43,752 nucleotides of DNA. Origin: Methanomicrobiales archaeon HGW-Methanomicrobiales-6. GTDB lineage: Archaea > Halobacteriota > Methanomicrobia > Methanomicrobiales > Methanoculleaceae. The position numbers and the translations under genes were made by a program. The stretch is taken from positions 1 to 43,752 of the forward strand of contig PGYH01000001.1 of NCBI GenBank assembly GCA_002839575.1, read 5' to 3'. Below, in pieces: positions 7,823 to 16,883 of the stretch (position 1 is the stretch's first letter; each line of letters opens with the position of its first letter). The notes below the pieces were generated by a model. That model was not told where the DNA came from, ran no database searches, and was given only the letters and a program-made list of their open reading frames with translations.

Positions 7823-8080
7823 ATGAGTAAAACGTTCTGCCGTGCGCTTGCCAAGAAGAGAGTGATGAGTAACGATGGGATGCTCATCGGGACGATCAAG
7901 AATATCATAGTCGACCTCACCACAGGGCAGGTTGCCGACCTGCTCGTTAAACCGGACGAGACGTTCAAGACCGACGGCTACAGGACGGATGGGGACAAGA
8001 TGCTCGTGCCGTTCGAGGCGGTAAAGGATATAAAAGATTATGTCGTGGTCGACCGCTACCTGCTGAAGAGATCGGGATAA
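7823..8080 (+). CDS. PRC-barrel domain protein
   Basis: An 85-residue stand-alone PRC barrel, the small beta domain found in RimM and photosynthetic reaction-centre H subunits; archaeal single-domain forms are common in methanogens and of unsettled role, with RNA-metabolism or cell-division partners proposed. Visible features: SNDGMLIGTIKNIIVDLTTG at the start of the barrel and [17 protein letters not shown] at its end. TTTAAA at 7792-7797 is 28 bases before the ATG at 7823, so the message is probably leaderless or nearly so. The last 25 bases overlap the convergent phosphatase gene. Confidence 0.85.
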   Translation: MSKTFCRALAKKRVMSNDGMLIGTIKNIIVDLTTGQVADLLVKPDETFKTDGYRTDGDKMLVPFEAVKDIKDYVVVDRYLLKRSG

Positions 8081-8760
8081 TACTTTTTTACTGCTTCCAG
8101 AAATCCGTCCCCATACGCCGATCCGGTGACCCAGTCAGCCGCTCTACGGGTCGCAGTAGGGGCATTTCGCACCGCAACGCCGATGCCGGCGACTTCAAGC
8201 ATTTCAATGTCGTTCTCGGAGTCTCCGATGGCCATCATCTCGGCTGGATGAAGCCCCATCTCCCCGGCGATCTCCCGGAGCGCGGTTCCCTTGTTGATAC
8301 CGAGCGCCTGGAGGTGGATTGCAAACCCGGTATCCAGCAGCCGGACGGGAAGGTGGCTGTCGCGGATGACCATTCGGACCTCATCCGGGTTGATGTTCCG
8401 GGCGAAGGCAACGTCGGCGAACCGGTACTGCGCACTGTAGAGTTCGAGTTCTATGCCCTTCCCGGCAAAATAGTCTTTGAGAACTTCGAACGCTTCCAGG
8501 CAGGCTTTCTTGTCGCCGGGAATATGGAGGGTTCCTGAGAACCCCCTCCGGTAGACCCCGCCGTTCTCGCCGATGATCGTCCCGTCCGTCCCGACCATCT
8601 TGCAGAGGCCGTCCATGAAGCAGACGGTGTTGCCGCTTGCGAGAACCACCTCGATGCCGGCGTCGACGAGCGTCCGGACGGCCTCGATGGCCGCGGTGCT
8701 GATCCGCCGCCGCCGGTCGGTGATGGTGCCGTCGACATCCGTTACAAGCGCCTTTAACAC
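8056..8760 (-). CDS. Phosphoglycolate phosphatase, HAD superfamily
   Basis: A 234-residue archaeal HAD phosphatase of the TA0175/Cof-like type. Motif I is DVDGTI at residues 8-13 (nucleophile D8), motif II S in VLASGNT, and motif [12 protein letters not shown] near residue 180, with the C2 cap between. Archaeal members hydrolyse 2-phosphoglycolate, which arises from DNA 3'-phosphoglycolate repair or from oxygenase side reactions; this is family knowledge. The start is the GTG at 8760, which overlaps the radA stop by seven bases, so translation is coupled with radA. That pairing suggests a DNA-repair clean-up role. The 3' end overlaps the PRC-barrel gene. Confidence 0.87.
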   Translation of the reverse strand: MLKALVTDVDGTITDRRRRISTAAIEAVRTLVDAGIEVVLASGNTVCFMDGLCKMVGTDGTIIGENGGVYRRGFSGTLHIPGDKKACLEAFEVLKDYFAGKGIELELYSAQYRFADVAFARNINPDEVRMVIRDSHLPVRLLDTGFAIHLQALGINKGTALREIAGEMGLHPAEMMAIGDSENDIEMLEVAGIGVAVRNAPTATRRAADWVTGSAYGDGFLEAVKKYYPDLFSR

Positions 8761-9728
8761 TGCTTGAGCCCTGCCTGTTCGACCATGAATGCCGCTTCGC
8801 CTTCGGGAAGGTTGGGGCTGTCTACCAGGCGGGCGACCCTTTTACCGCCCTTGCTCTTTCTGAGATAGAGCCGGAAGGTTGCGGTGTGTCCGACGATGTT
8901 GCCGCCGATCGGTTTCGTGGGGTCGCCGAAGAGAATGCCGGGGTTCGACATCACCTGATTGGTCACGAGGCCGACGGCGTTGTGGTCGTCGATCAGCTTC
9001 AGGAGATCGTGCATGTGGCGGTTCAGTTTCTGCTGCCGGGGCGCAAGGGTGCCCCGTCCTGCGTACTCCGAACGGAAGAGGGACGTCAACGAATCGATGA
9101 CGAAGAGCCTGACCGGGTAATCGGAGTTCCGCAGTTCGTTTGAGAGTTCCCGTGCGGTCTCAAGAAGCAGCATCTGGTGGTCGGAGCTGTGCGCCCGGGC
9201 GACGTGGATCCGTTCGAGAACCTCCTCGATATCTCCGATCTCCGCCTCTCCGGGGAGTCCGTTGAGCATCTGCTCGATCCGCTCCGGGCGGAACGTGTTC
9301 TCGGTATCGACGTAGATGACCCCACCGTGCAGCCCGCCGAGTTCTTCGGGGAGCTGGGCGTTGACGGCCATCTGGTGGACGAGCTGGCTCTTACCTGACC
9401 CGAACTCGCCGTAGACTTCCGTTATCGCCTGCGTCTCGAGGCCGCCGCCGACCAGTTCGTCGAACTCGGGGACCAGCGTCTTCAGTTTCTTGATATCCTT
9501 TCTCTTGTCCAGGATATCCCGGCCCGTCTTGAAGCCGCCGATATCCGCCATCTTCCGGGCGGCGAGAATCACTTTCTTTGCGGTCGCCTCACCGATCTCC
9601 GCCGCCTCGGCGAGATCCGACGTGGTGGCCGTCGCAACGCTTTCGACGGTCCCGTATCCGGCCTCGCGGAGTTTTTCGGCAGTGGTCGCCCCGACGCCGG
9701 GTAAATCTTCAAGATCAATCTCTGACAT
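8754..9728 (-). CDS. radA: DNA repair and recombination protein RadA
   Basis: A 324-residue archaeal RecA/Rad51 recombinase that forms filaments on single-stranded DNA and drives strand exchange. The N-terminal helix-hairpin-helix domain (about residues 5-60) includes [15 protein letters not shown]; Walker A is GEFGSGKSQ near residue 105; Walker B lies in [15 protein letters not shown]; and the L2 region [20 protein letters not shown] is clear. ATG at 9728 ([11 protein letters not shown]) is preferred over the GTG at 9740 because GTGAGG stands six bases before it as a ribosome-binding site. It lies 108 bases after rpa and is coupled to the phosphatase gene. Confidence 0.98.
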   Translation of the reverse strand: MSEIDLEDLPGVGATTAEKLREAGYGTVESVATATTSDLAEAAEIGEATAKKVILAARKMADIGGFKTGRDILDKRKDIKKLKTLVPEFDELVGGGLETQAITEVYGEFGSGKSQLVHQMAVNAQLPEELGGLHGGVIYVDTENTFRPERIEQMLNGLPGEAEIGDIEEVLERIHVARAHSSDHQMLLLETARELSNELRNSDYPVRLFVIDSLTSLFRSEYAGRGTLAPRQQKLNRHMHDLLKLIDDHNAVGLVTNQVMSNPGILFGDPTKPIGGNIVGHTATFRLYLRKSKGGKRVARLVDSPNLPEGEAAFMVEQAGLKQC

Positions 9729-9836
9729 CTCATTCCTCACTTGATCTCTATGGTGTGTTCTGTTATGCTACACTAAGAGTCTCTATCGTGGGACATAAAG
9801 GTCGCTTGCCGTGCGGGGTGAAAGTGAAGATCGGGA

Positions 9837-11120
9837 TCAGGGTTGCCTGAGGATCCGATCCAGGCGGCGTTGCAGAGCTTCTGAATCGGGTATTATAGCC
9901 TCCAGGTGGCTTAGACTGATCACGCCCCTGTGCACCGTACCCCTGGCGCGCAGATGGTCTCCGATGGGCAGCGGTTCACGAAGGAGGTAGCAGGCGTCGC
10001 CGGTATCAAGAGCGGCTCCCTGCCGGGTGGCGACGACCGTCCCCTCGACCTCCACCTCTTTCTCCTCTCCGGTGAGGACGACGAGGGCGCTCCCCCAGGA
10101 GAGATGCACCTCAAGGTCCCCGTACCTTCCCCGCCGGGCTGCCGCGTTGTAGACCTCGATCCGGTCGCCGGGCACCAGGTGCTCGTCTGCCTTCTCGCCC
10201 CAGATGACGACCGGGACTTCCCCGGTCGGATCGGCGATGACTATGTTCCTGACCGAGGATTGCCGCCCACTCCGCGTGACGAATGAGTGAGGGGGCTGCA
10301 CACGCACCACCGTTCCTGTGAGTGAATACGATCCCCCTTCCTCCACGTCGGCGACGGTGTTCATCTGGACGGCGATCTCCTGGTCGGAAGGCGATATGGA
10401 TGCCGCCTCCCCGAGGCTGTACTCGATGCCGCGGTCGCTATCCCGTGCAACGGCGCCGCGGATGACGATGCTCTCTCCGGGTTCCACTCCGAGGAGGACG
10501 GCCGGCACCCAGGCGACGAGCCGGAAGACGCCGTCTTCGTTCCCGACAACCGCTTCGACCATCTCCCCTGGGGTTCCGTCGCGCCTCTTGAACGTCCGCG
10601 GGTTCTCGATCGAGATCACCCGGACTTCGAGATCCCCCACCGGCCCCGGCCCCGGGGCATCTGCGTCCTCTTCGCAGGCGATCTCGCATGCCGCCTGCTG
10701 GACCGCGACGGCGGTGACGTCCGGGACCCTCCCGCCCCCTTTCGGCCGGCCGAGGATCTCGAGCACGTCTCCGGCCTCGATCTCAGCGACGCCGGCGGCC
10801 TTCTCGTCCCAGAGGGTCAGTCGGGCCCTGCCGGTCTCGTCGCCCACCATCACGTTCGCGACGATGCCGGGCGCGCCGTCGGGCCGTTCGAACTCCCGGG
10901 GCTCCTCGACGGCGAGCACCTTTGCAAAGAAGCACGCGAGGCTCGGGGCCGCCGGGAGGTCGGCTATCCTGATATGCGAGCGGCCAAGGTCTTTGACGAC
11001 CAGCATCGCCGCCGTCCGATCATCGAGCAAGTCGCCCGATTCCGCTACTTTCTCCTCCACCCGCCGCTCGAACTCTTCCTTTTTGAGGAGGTCGTCGACC
11101 AGGAGGTAGTGAAACTTCAC
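9837..11120 (-). CDS. rpa: Replication protein A, OB-fold ssDNA-binding protein
   Basis: A 427-residue single-stranded DNA-binding protein with at least three OB folds: about residues 68-150 (FFAKVLAVEEPREFERPDG), 165-245 (VRVISIENPRTFKRRDGTPG) and 270-360 (LTGTVVRVQPPHSFVTRSGR), plus a weaker C-terminal segment (about 360-427). The repeated pattern of a basic RDG turn followed by a D-x-TG-x-x-x-L/V-x-x-W motif is typical of methanogen RPA. There is no zinc finger, unlike many RPA41-type proteins, so this may be one of several RPAs. It ends 108 bases before radA and begins 16 bases after lysA, so recombination genes sit in one transcript with lysine synthesis. Confidence 0.9.
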   Translation of the reverse strand: MKFHYLLVDDLLKKEEFERRVEEKVAESGDLLDDRTAAMLVVKDLGRSHIRIADLPAAPSLACFFAKVLAVEEPREFERPDGAPGIVANVMVGDETGRARLTLWDEKAAGVAEIEAGDVLEILGRPKGGGRVPDVTAVAVQQAACEIACEEDADAPGPGPVGDLEVRVISIENPRTFKRRDGTPGEMVEAVVGNEDGVFRLVAWVPAVLLGVEPGESIVIRGAVARDSDRGIEYSLGEAASISPSDQEIAVQMNTVADVEEGGSYSLTGTVVRVQPPHSFVTRSGRQSSVRNIVIADPTGEVPVVIWGEKADEHLVPGDRIEVYNAAARRGRYGDLEVHLSWGSALVVLTGEEKEVEVEGTVVATRQGAALDTGDACYLLREPLPIGDHLRARGTVHRGVISLSHLEAIIPDSEALQRRLDRILRQP

Positions 11121-11136
11121 GGCTGCGGCTCCGCTC

Positions 11137-12429
11137 CTACTCCTGCCAGGGCACCGTCACCATGGGGGCGGTCAGGTCGTCGATCGTCTCGGCCCGGCGC
11201 ATCAGGGCGGCCTTCTCGCCCGCGAGGAGCACCTCGGCGCACCGGGGACGGCTGTTGTACTGCGACGACATCGCAAACCCGTATGCCCCGGCGTCCAGCA
11301 CCGCGATGAGATCGCCTGCCTCGAGTTCGGGGAGCATCCGGTCTTTTGCGAGGATGTCGCCCGTTTCGCAGATCGGCCCGGTGACGGAGTACTCCCGCAC
11401 GGCGGGCGCGTCGGCCCTGTTCGCCGCCACGACCTCGTGGTAGGAGTCGTACATCGTCGGCCGGACGAGCAGGTTGAACCCGGCGTCAACGTTCGCAAAC
11501 GTCTTATGAGCGGTCTTGACGGAGTTGACCCGTGTCAAGAGGATCGTCGAGTCACCGACGAGCCACCGGCCGGGCTCGACCCAGAGTTCTGGCTCGATCC
11601 CGAGGTCGCGGATGCCCCGGAGGAAGACCGGCATGACCGCTCCGGCATACTCTTCCGGCGTCGGAGCGCGGTCGGTCTCCCGGCGGTAGGGAATCCCGAG
11701 GCCGCCCCCGATATCGATGAACGCGGGGTCGACCCCGATATCGAGCAGATCACGGGCGACGTCGATCAGCACCTCGACCTCGCGGGCGAAGGGCTCCACG
11801 GCGAGGATCTGCGAGCCGATGTGGCAATGGATCCCGACCGGGTTTACGTGCTCGAGCGCGAGCGCTTCCCGGTAGACATCGAGGATCTGTCCTGCCGGGA
11901 TACCGAACTTGCTCGTGGCGAGCCCCGTCGCGATCTTCGGGTGGGTGGGGACCTCTATTGCAGGGTTGACCCTGAATGCGATATCGACGGTCTTCCCGCC
12001 CTCTCCGGCCGCGCGGTCGAGCTGCCGGAGTTCGTCGGGTGAGTCCACCGAGACCCGGATGCCCTTCTCGACCGCGAGGGCGAGGTCGGCAGAAGTCTTT
12101 GAGCTTCCGTTGAAGAGGAGCGACTCCGGGCGCATCCCGCCGTCGAGGGCGAGCGCGACCTCTCCCGCAGAGAAGACGTCGGCGCCGGCGCCCATGGAAG
12201 CGAGCGTCTTAAAGATCGCGAGGTTGCCGTTTGCTTTTGCGGCGTAGAGGATGCGGATCTTTTTGTAGTGGGCGGTGAGCGCGCCGGAAAGGCGCTGGAA
12301 GTTCTGGCAGATCCGCATCTCGTCGGTGACATAGAGCGGGGTGCCGAACCGTTCCGCGAGGTCCACGGTGTCGTGCTCGCCGATCACAAGGTGGTCGTCC
12401 CTGACCGAGAGGTGGGAGGGGAGGATCAC
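11137..12429 (-). CDS. lysA: Diaminopimelate decarboxylase
   Basis: A 430-residue PLP enzyme that converts meso-diaminopimelate to lysine, the last step of lysine synthesis. The fold-III barrel is evident: the PLP lysine in YAAKANGN near residue 64, [16 protein letters not shown], and [10 protein letters not shown] with the catalytic cysteine from the neighbouring subunit. The GTG start at 12429 overlaps the dapL stop in a GTGA junction, indicating translational coupling. Together with dapL this shows lysine made through the direct aminotransferase variant of the diaminopimelate route. Confidence 0.97.
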   Translation of the reverse strand: MILPSHLSVRDDHLVIGEHDTVDLAERFGTPLYVTDEMRICQNFQRLSGALTAHYKKIRILYAAKANGNLAIFKTLASMGAGADVFSAGEVALALDGGMRPESLLFNGSSKTSADLALAVEKGIRVSVDSPDELRQLDRAAGEGGKTVDIAFRVNPAIEVPTHPKIATGLATSKFGIPAGQILDVYREALALEHVNPVGIHCHIGSQILAVEPFAREVEVLIDVARDLLDIGVDPAFIDIGGGLGIPYRRETDRAPTPEEYAGAVMPVFLRGIRDLGIEPELWVEPGRWLVGDSTILLTRVNSVKTAHKTFANVDAGFNLLVRPTMYDSYHEVVAANRADAPAVREYSVTGPICETGDILAKDRMLPELEAGDLIAVLDAGAYGFAMSSQYNSRPRCAEVLLAGEKAALMRRAETIDDLTAPMVTVPWQE

Positions 12430-13574
12430 AGGTCAATCCCCCGCATCCGCTCTACGGCCTCGTTGATCCGGTCGATCGACCGGGTGATCGCGAACCGGAC
12501 GAATCCTTCGCCGTTCCTGCCGAACCCGACGCCCGGCGTCGCGACGATGCCCGCCGCATCAAGGAGCTTTGCGGCAAACGCCATGCTGTCGTCGACCGGC
12601 GCCCAGACGTAGAAGGTGGCCTTCGGCGCCGTGACGTCAAGCCCGATCTCGGTGAGCCCTGCGACAAGCGCGTCCCGGCGCTCCCGGTAGACCGAGCAGG
12701 CCTCCGCGATGCAGTCCTGCGGGCCGGTGAGCGCGGTGATGGCCGCGTGCTGGATAGCGTCGAACGCGCCCGAGTCGACGTTGGTCTTGACCCGGCCGAG
12801 CCCGGCGATGATCTCCGGGTTGCCGCAGGCCATCCCGATCCGCCACCCGGTCATGTTGTAGGTCTTCGAGAGCGAGTGCATCTCGATGCCGACCTCCATT
12901 GCGCCGTCGGCCTCGAGGAACGAGGGCGCGCGGTAGCCGTCGAAGGTGATCTCGGAGTAGGCGTTGTCGTGGACGACGACGATGTTGTGCTCCCGCGCGA
13001 ACTCAACGACCTCCTCGAAGAACGAGAGGGGCGCTATTGCGGCCGTGGGGTTGTTCGGGTAGTTGATGAAGATCAGTCTTGCCTGTTTCACCACGTCGGC
13101 GGGAATATCGTCGAGCACCGGGAGAAAGCCGCTCTCCGCTCTGATGGGCATCTCGTAGACTTTCCCTTCAGCAAAGAGCGTGGAGGTCTTGTAGACCGGG
13201 TAGCCGGGGTCGGCGGCGAGGACGACCTCGCCGGGGTTGACGAAGGCCTCGGCGATGTGCGCGATGCCTTCCTTGGACCCGATGAGCGCGAGGGTCTCCT
13301 TCTTCGCGTCGAGGTCGACCCCGAACCGGGCCCGATACCACTCTGCCACCGCCTCGCGGTAGGCGAGCATGCCGGTGTAGGAGGGGTAGTGGTGGTTCTT
13401 CGGGTCGCGTGCCGCGGTGCAGAGCGCCTCCACGATATGCGGGGGGGTAGGGAGATCGGGATCGCCGACTCCGAGGTCGATGACATCGACACCCTGGCGT
13501 ATTTTCTCCTCTTTCATCTCGTCAATGCGTGCAAAAAGGTAGGGGGGAAGGTGATCCATGCGTCTCGAATACAT
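12426..13574 (-). CDS. dapL: LL-diaminopimelate aminotransferase
   Basis: A 382-residue class I/II PLP aminotransferase making LL-diaminopimelate directly from tetrahydrodipicolinate, bypassing acylated intermediates. The PLP lysine is in [19 protein letters not shown], and [10 protein letters not shown] and DNAYSEITF are the expected cofactor contacts. It is assigned to dapL rather than aspartate aminotransferase because lysA follows with a 4-base overlap. ATG at 13574 ([17 protein letters not shown]) gives the usual N-terminus; an in-frame ATG at 13559 would remove five residues. The upstream ATG-less extension to 13613 looks spurious. It opens the dapL-lysA-rpa-radA-phosphatase group. Confidence 0.9.
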   Translation of the reverse strand: MYSRRMDHLPPYLFARIDEMKEEKIRQGVDVIDLGVGDPDLPTPPHIVEALCTAARDPKNHHYPSYTGMLAYREAVAEWYRARFGVDLDAKKETLALIGSKEGIAHIAEAFVNPGEVVLAADPGYPVYKTSTLFAEGKVYEMPIRAESGFLPVLDDIPADVVKQARLIFINYPNNPTAAIAPLSFFEEVVEFAREHNIVVVHDNAYSEITFDGYRAPSFLEADGAMEVGIEMHSLSKTYNMTGWRIGMACGNPEIIAGLGRVKTNVDSGAFDAIQHAAITALTGPQDCIAEACSVYRERRDALVAGLTEIGLDVTAPKATFYVWAPVDDSMAFAAKLLDAAGIVATPGVGFGRNGEGFVRFAITRSIDRINEAVERMRGIDL

Positions 13575-13688
13575 CGTCAAATATTGCGCACAGGACCCTA
13601 TGTATTTTCTCACTCACGCTTCCGGGGCTTCGGAGGCTCCCATGACCGGTAACGCTGATACGGTTTTAGACCCAACGCTGTAGTGGAC

Positions 13689-14888
13689 ATGAACGACCTG
13701 GATCCACGTCCCGTGTATATGGACCACGCGGCGACGACATTCATGAAGCCCGAGGTCATTGCCGCGATGGCTCCGTACTTCTCAGAGCACTTCGGCAACC
13801 CCTCATCCCTCTACCGGTTTGCCGCCGAGTCCCGGCAGGGCGTTGAGACGGCGCGCCGGCAGGTGGCTGCAGCGATCGGTGCAAATCCGGGGGAAATCAA
13901 CTTTTGCGCCGGCGGCAGCGAGGCCGACAACTGGGCGATCAAGGGGGTAGCTCTCGCGAACCGGGAGCGCGGCAACCATATCGTCACCTCCGCGATCGAG
14001 CACCATGCTGTCCTCCATACCTGCGAATGGCTGGAGCGGCAGGGGTTCTCCGTCACCTACCTCCCGGTCGACGAGTTCGGACGGGTGGACCCCGCCGACG
14101 TCGAGGAGGCGATCACCGACCGGACAACCCTGGTCTCGGTGATGGCCGCGAATAACGAGATCGGGACAATCCAGCCGGTTGCGGAGATCGGCCGGGTCGC
14201 GCACGACCACGGCGTCCTCTTTCACACCGACGCGGTCCAGGCGGTTGGGGCAGTGCCGATCGACGTGGAGCGGATGGAGATCGATCTCCTCTCGCTCTCC
14301 GGGCACAAGTTCTATGGCCCCAAGGGGGCCGGAGCACTCTACATCCGGGAAGGGACCCGTATCGAGAGCCTCATTCACGGCGGCGGGCAGGAACGGGGTC
14401 GGCGGGCCGGGACCGAGAATGTCCCGGGCATCGTCGGGTTCGGCCGCGCGATCGAACTTGCGACCGCTGATATCGAGGGGCACAACCGCTGTATCGCCGC
14501 GATGCGGGACCGGCTGGTCCGGGGGATTCTTGCGTCGATCCCGGACACCCGCGTAAACGGCCACCCAAAAGAGCGGCTCGCGAACAACGCGAACTTTAGT
14601 TTCCGCTATGTCGAGGGCGAGTCGATCCTCCTGCTCCTCGATGCCCATGGGATCTGTGCTTCAACAGGAAGCGCCTGCTCCTCGGGTTCGTCGGAACCCT
14701 CGCACGTGCTGCTCGCGATCGGGCTCCCCCACGAGGAGGCGCACGGTTCGCTCCGGCTCACCCTCGGCGACGCGAACACGGAAGACGACGTTGATTATGT
14801 CCTTGAAGTGCTCCCGGAGGTGATCGGGCGGCTACGGAAGATATCGCCGTTGACGCCTTCCTGCGCCCGGATACCGGAGGTCGACTGA
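13689..14888 (+). CDS. Cysteine desulfurase, NifS/IscS family
   Basis: A 399-residue PLP enzyme that removes sulfur from cysteine as a persulfide for Fe-S clusters and other sulfur transfers. The PLP lysine is K207 in SGHKFYGPKG; the catalytic cysteine is C330 in ASTGSACSSGSSEPSHVL, on the short flexible loop typical of the IscS/NifS group I. H106 in AIEHHAV stacks on PLP. ATG at 13689 (MNDLDPRPVYMDHAATT) is chosen over the GTG at 13683. It overlaps the IscU gene by one base (TGATG), so desulfurase and scaffold are made together. Many methanogens use other sulfur sources, so the presence of a full pair is noteworthy. Confidence 0.95.
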   Translation: MNDLDPRPVYMDHAATTFMKPEVIAAMAPYFSEHFGNPSSLYRFAAESRQGVETARRQVAAAIGANPGEINFCAGGSEADNWAIKGVALANRERGNHIVTSAIEHHAVLHTCEWLERQGFSVTYLPVDEFGRVDPADVEEAITDRTTLVSVMAANNEIGTIQPVAEIGRVAHDHGVLFHTDAVQAVGAVPIDVERMEIDLLSLSGHKFYGPKGAGALYIREGTRIESLIHGGGQERGRRAGTENVPGIVGFGRAIELATADIEGHNRCIAAMRDRLVRGILASIPDTRVNGHPKERLANNANFSFRYVEGESILLLLDAHGICASTGSACSSGSSEPSHVLLAIGLPHEEAHGSLRLTLGDANTEDDVDYVLEVLPEVIGRLRKISPLTPSCARIPEVD

Positions 14889-15328
14889 TGTATACGGAAA
14901 AAGTGATTACAGAGTTTACGAACCCGCAGTATGTGGGTGAACTGGCGGATGCCGACGGTGTCGGCGAGGTCGGGAGCCCGACCTGTGGGGATATCATGAG
15001 GATCTACCTGAAGGTCGAGGAAGACCGGATCGTAGACGCCCGGTTCCAGACCTTCGGGTGTGCGGCGGCGATCGCCTCGAGTTCCATGGCTACCCGGATG
15101 ATCCGGGACCTCTCTCTCTCCGAGGCGTGGGACCTCTCGAACGCTGATGTGGTGGATGCCCTTGGCGGCCTTCCGGCGGGGAAGGTGCACTGTTCGGTCC
15201 TCGCCCGGGACGCCGTCCGGGCCGCGATCAACGACTACCGAACCCGCCGGGGGCTTGAGCCCTGGGAGGCGGGGCCCTGTGAGTGCTGTGGAGGGGCCGG
15301 GTGCGGTTCCCACCCCGAAAACGGTTAA
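14888..15328 (+). CDS. IscU/NifU-type Fe-S scaffold with cysteine-rich tail
   Basis: A 146-residue scaffold protein on which [2Fe-2S] or [4Fe-4S] clusters are assembled. The three ligand cysteines are C33 in SPTCGD with the conserved following aspartate, C58 in FQTFGCAAAIASSS, and C102 in KVHCSVLA. The LPPVK chaperone-binding motif of bacterial IscU is not intact: GLPAGK occupies that place. Beyond the usual end, a tail has four more cysteines, C131, C133, C134 and C139 (CECCGGAGC), which could bind metal or guide sulfur. It is translationally coupled to the desulfurase. Confidence 0.93.
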   Translation: MYTEKVITEFTNPQYVGELADADGVGEVGSPTCGDIMRIYLKVEEDRIVDARFQTFGCAAAIASSSMATRMIRDLSLSEAWDLSNADVVDALGGLPAGKVHCSVLARDAVRAAINDYRTRRGLEPWEAGPCECCGGAGCGSHPENG

Positions 15329-15333
15329 ATACG
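15324..15333 (+). promoter_or_regulatory. Probable internal promoter of cutA1
   Basis: GGTTAAATAC, including the iscU stop codon, resembles a TATA box and stands about 24 bases before the cutA1 ATG. It could give the cutA1-fdhD-DUF1890-DUF1894 genes a transcript of their own. Confidence 0.35.
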
Positions 15334-15352
15334 GACGGAGCGAAGGTAAACC

Positions 15353-15670
15353 ATGGCTCTCCCGGAATTTGTTGTGGTCTTCTGCACGGCCTCTCCCGGC
15401 GAGGCGGAACCGCTCGCAAAAGCGCTCGTCGATTCCCGGCTGGCCGCATGTGTGAACGTTGCCGATGTGCAGTCCTGCTTCTGGTGGGAGGGCGCGGTCT
15501 CCCGCGAGGCCGAGCGCCTCCTGGTCATCAAGACGCAGCACCGCCTGCTCGACCCGCTCATCGAGCGGATCCGGGAACTCCACTCCTACGAAACACCTGA
15601 GATCATCGCCATGCCCGTCATCGGCGGTTACGCCCCGTACCTTGACTGGATGCGGGAGGAGACGGCCTGA
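15353..15670 (+). CDS. cutA: CutA1 divalent-cation tolerance protein
   Basis: A 105-residue trimeric ferredoxin-fold protein of the CutA1 family, implicated in metal tolerance in bacteria. Family marks are ASPGEAEPLAKALVDSRLAACVNV near the start, FWWEG at residues 42-46, VIKT, and SYETPEIIAMPV..GYAPYLDWM at the end. ATG at 15353 follows AAGGTAAACC. It lies 24 bases after iscU and its stop shares one base with the fdhD-like start (TGATGG). Its place among sulfur and metal-cofactor genes suggests a role in metal handling, though CutA1's exact biochemistry is not settled. Confidence 0.93.
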   Translation: MALPEFVVVFCTASPGEAEPLAKALVDSRLAACVNVADVQSCFWWEGAVSREAERLLVIKTQHRLLDPLIERIRELHSYETPEIIAMPVIGGYAPYLDWMREETA

Positions 15671-16413
15671 TGGAGATCGTCTGCCGCGCCGGCATCCAGG
15701 TGACGGGCGACGGCGCGCGTGAGGTTCACGACGACATCATCGTCGAGGACCATGTCCGGCTCTTCCTGAACGGCGAGTTCCTCGCGGCCCTGGTGGCGAG
15801 CGCCGACCGTCTGGATGATCTCGGGGCCGGGTTCGTCGTCTGCGAAGGGCTGGCGGACAGCGTCGACTCGGTGGAGGTCTCGGGGAAGGATGTCTACATC
15901 ACCGCCCCGGTCAGAAAGGAGGTCCGGCTCGAGGTGGAGTCGTCCGGCGGCTCCCACGTGATCGGCGAGCCTGAAGCGGTCAGATCGGCGATCACGGTTA
16001 CGGTGGATACCGTCCGTGCGGTCACGGCGGCGATCGAGTCCGATACCTGGCGGAGGACCGGTGGTGTCCACTGTTCGGTGCTCTTCTGCGACGGCGAATT
16101 CGTCACCCGGGCCTGCGATGTGGGGAGGCACAACACCGTCGATAAGGTCGTGGGCCATGCGGCCCTCCGGGGGCTCGACCGGTCGAAATGCATCCTTGGC
16201 TGCACCGGGAGGCAGCCGGCGGGGATGGTGTCGAAGGCAGCAAACGCGGGTATCCCGGTCGTCGTCTCCCGCGCCGCCACGACCGACCGCGGCATCCTCA
16301 CGGCACAGCGCGCAGGACTCACCCTGATCGGCTTTTCACGTGGAGAGCGGTTCACCATCTACACGCACCCTGAGAGGGTGCCTGAGGTTCTGGGAATACT
16401 GGAGAAACCATGA
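15670..16413 (+). CDS. FdhD-like protein lacking the CxxC motif
   Basis: A 247-residue homologue of FdhD, the sulfurtransferase that passes sulfur from IscS to the Mo/W-bis-pterin cofactor of formate dehydrogenase. Shared features are RLDDLGAGFVVCEGL near residues 47-61, DVGRHNTVDKVVG (150-162), and the C-terminal IPVVVSRAATTDRGILTAQRAGLTLIGFSRGERFTIY. Where bacterial FdhD carries the catalytic CxxC loop, this protein has SSGGSHV (91-97), without cysteine. C135, C140, C174 and C178 lie elsewhere, so either another cysteine does the work or the role is cofactor binding. It is coupled to cutA1 and to the DUF1890 gene (ATGA), in the run that starts with a cysteine desulfurase. Confidence 0.88.
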   Translation: MEIVCRAGIQVTGDGAREVHDDIIVEDHVRLFLNGEFLAALVASADRLDDLGAGFVVCEGLADSVDSVEVSGKDVYITAPVRKEVRLEVESSGGSHVIGEPEAVRSAITVTVDTVRAVTAAIESDTWRRTGGVHCSVLFCDGEFVTRACDVGRHNTVDKVVGHAALRGLDRSKCILGCTGRQPAGMVSKAANAGIPVVVSRAATTDRGILTAQRAGLTLIGFSRGERFTIYTHPERVPEVLGILEKP

Positions 16414-16883
16414 CTGAGAAGAACGAGAAGACCGCGCTGATCCTGCTCGGGTGTCCGCAGGTACCTGTCCAGACGAGCATGGCGCTCTACCTGGTGCATG
16501 GCTTAAAGGAGCATGGCATCCGGCCGGTGATTGCCGGGACTGTGGCGGCACGGAAACTGATGGAGGTGGCCGATCCTGATCGGTACTACGTTTCGGAGAT
16601 GACCGATCTCGACGCCGCAATCGACGAGATAACGGGGAAGGAGAGGGATTTCGACCTATGTTTCGTCTTCATCCACAACGATTCGGGGATCGCGTATGCC
16701 GGGACGATGGCCTACATATCGAAGGCACGGGTGTATGCGCTCCTCTTCGGGGAGCACGCACAGGACCTTGCAGGCGAGATTGAGTTCCCCTGCGAGGTCG
16801 TTGCGGCGAAAGCCGTCCACAACCCCATGCCGCTGAAGCGGAAACTTGACAAGGTGATGCAATGGGCTGTCTCGAAGCGCTGA
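16410..16883 (+). CDS. DUF1890 family protein
   Basis: A 157-residue protein matching the methanogen family DUF1890. It begins with a Rossmann-like beta strand and turn, ALILLGCPQVPVQTSMALYL, and has a second strand FDLCFVFIHNDSG, so a nucleotide- or cofactor-binding alpha/beta fold is likely. Its start overlaps the fdhD-like stop (ATGA) and its end overlaps the DUF1894 start by 22 bases. The DUF1890-DUF1894 pairing recurs in methanogens, to my knowledge, without a known function; the neighbourhood points to Mo/W enzyme maturation or methanogenesis, as inference. Confidence 0.82.
   Translation: MTEKNEKTALILLGCPQVPVQTSMALYLVHGLKEHGIRPVIAGTVAARKLMEVADPDRYYVSEMTDLDAAIDEITGKERDFDLCFVFIHNDSGIAYAGTMAYISKARVYALLFGEHAQDLAGEIEFPCEVVAAKAVHNPMPLKRKLDKVMQWAVSKR

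Noticed and set aside
13803-14648. 281-codon minus-strand frame opposite the cysteine desulfurase
   Set aside because: Antisense shadow of a clear PLP enzyme, with low-complexity charged composition.
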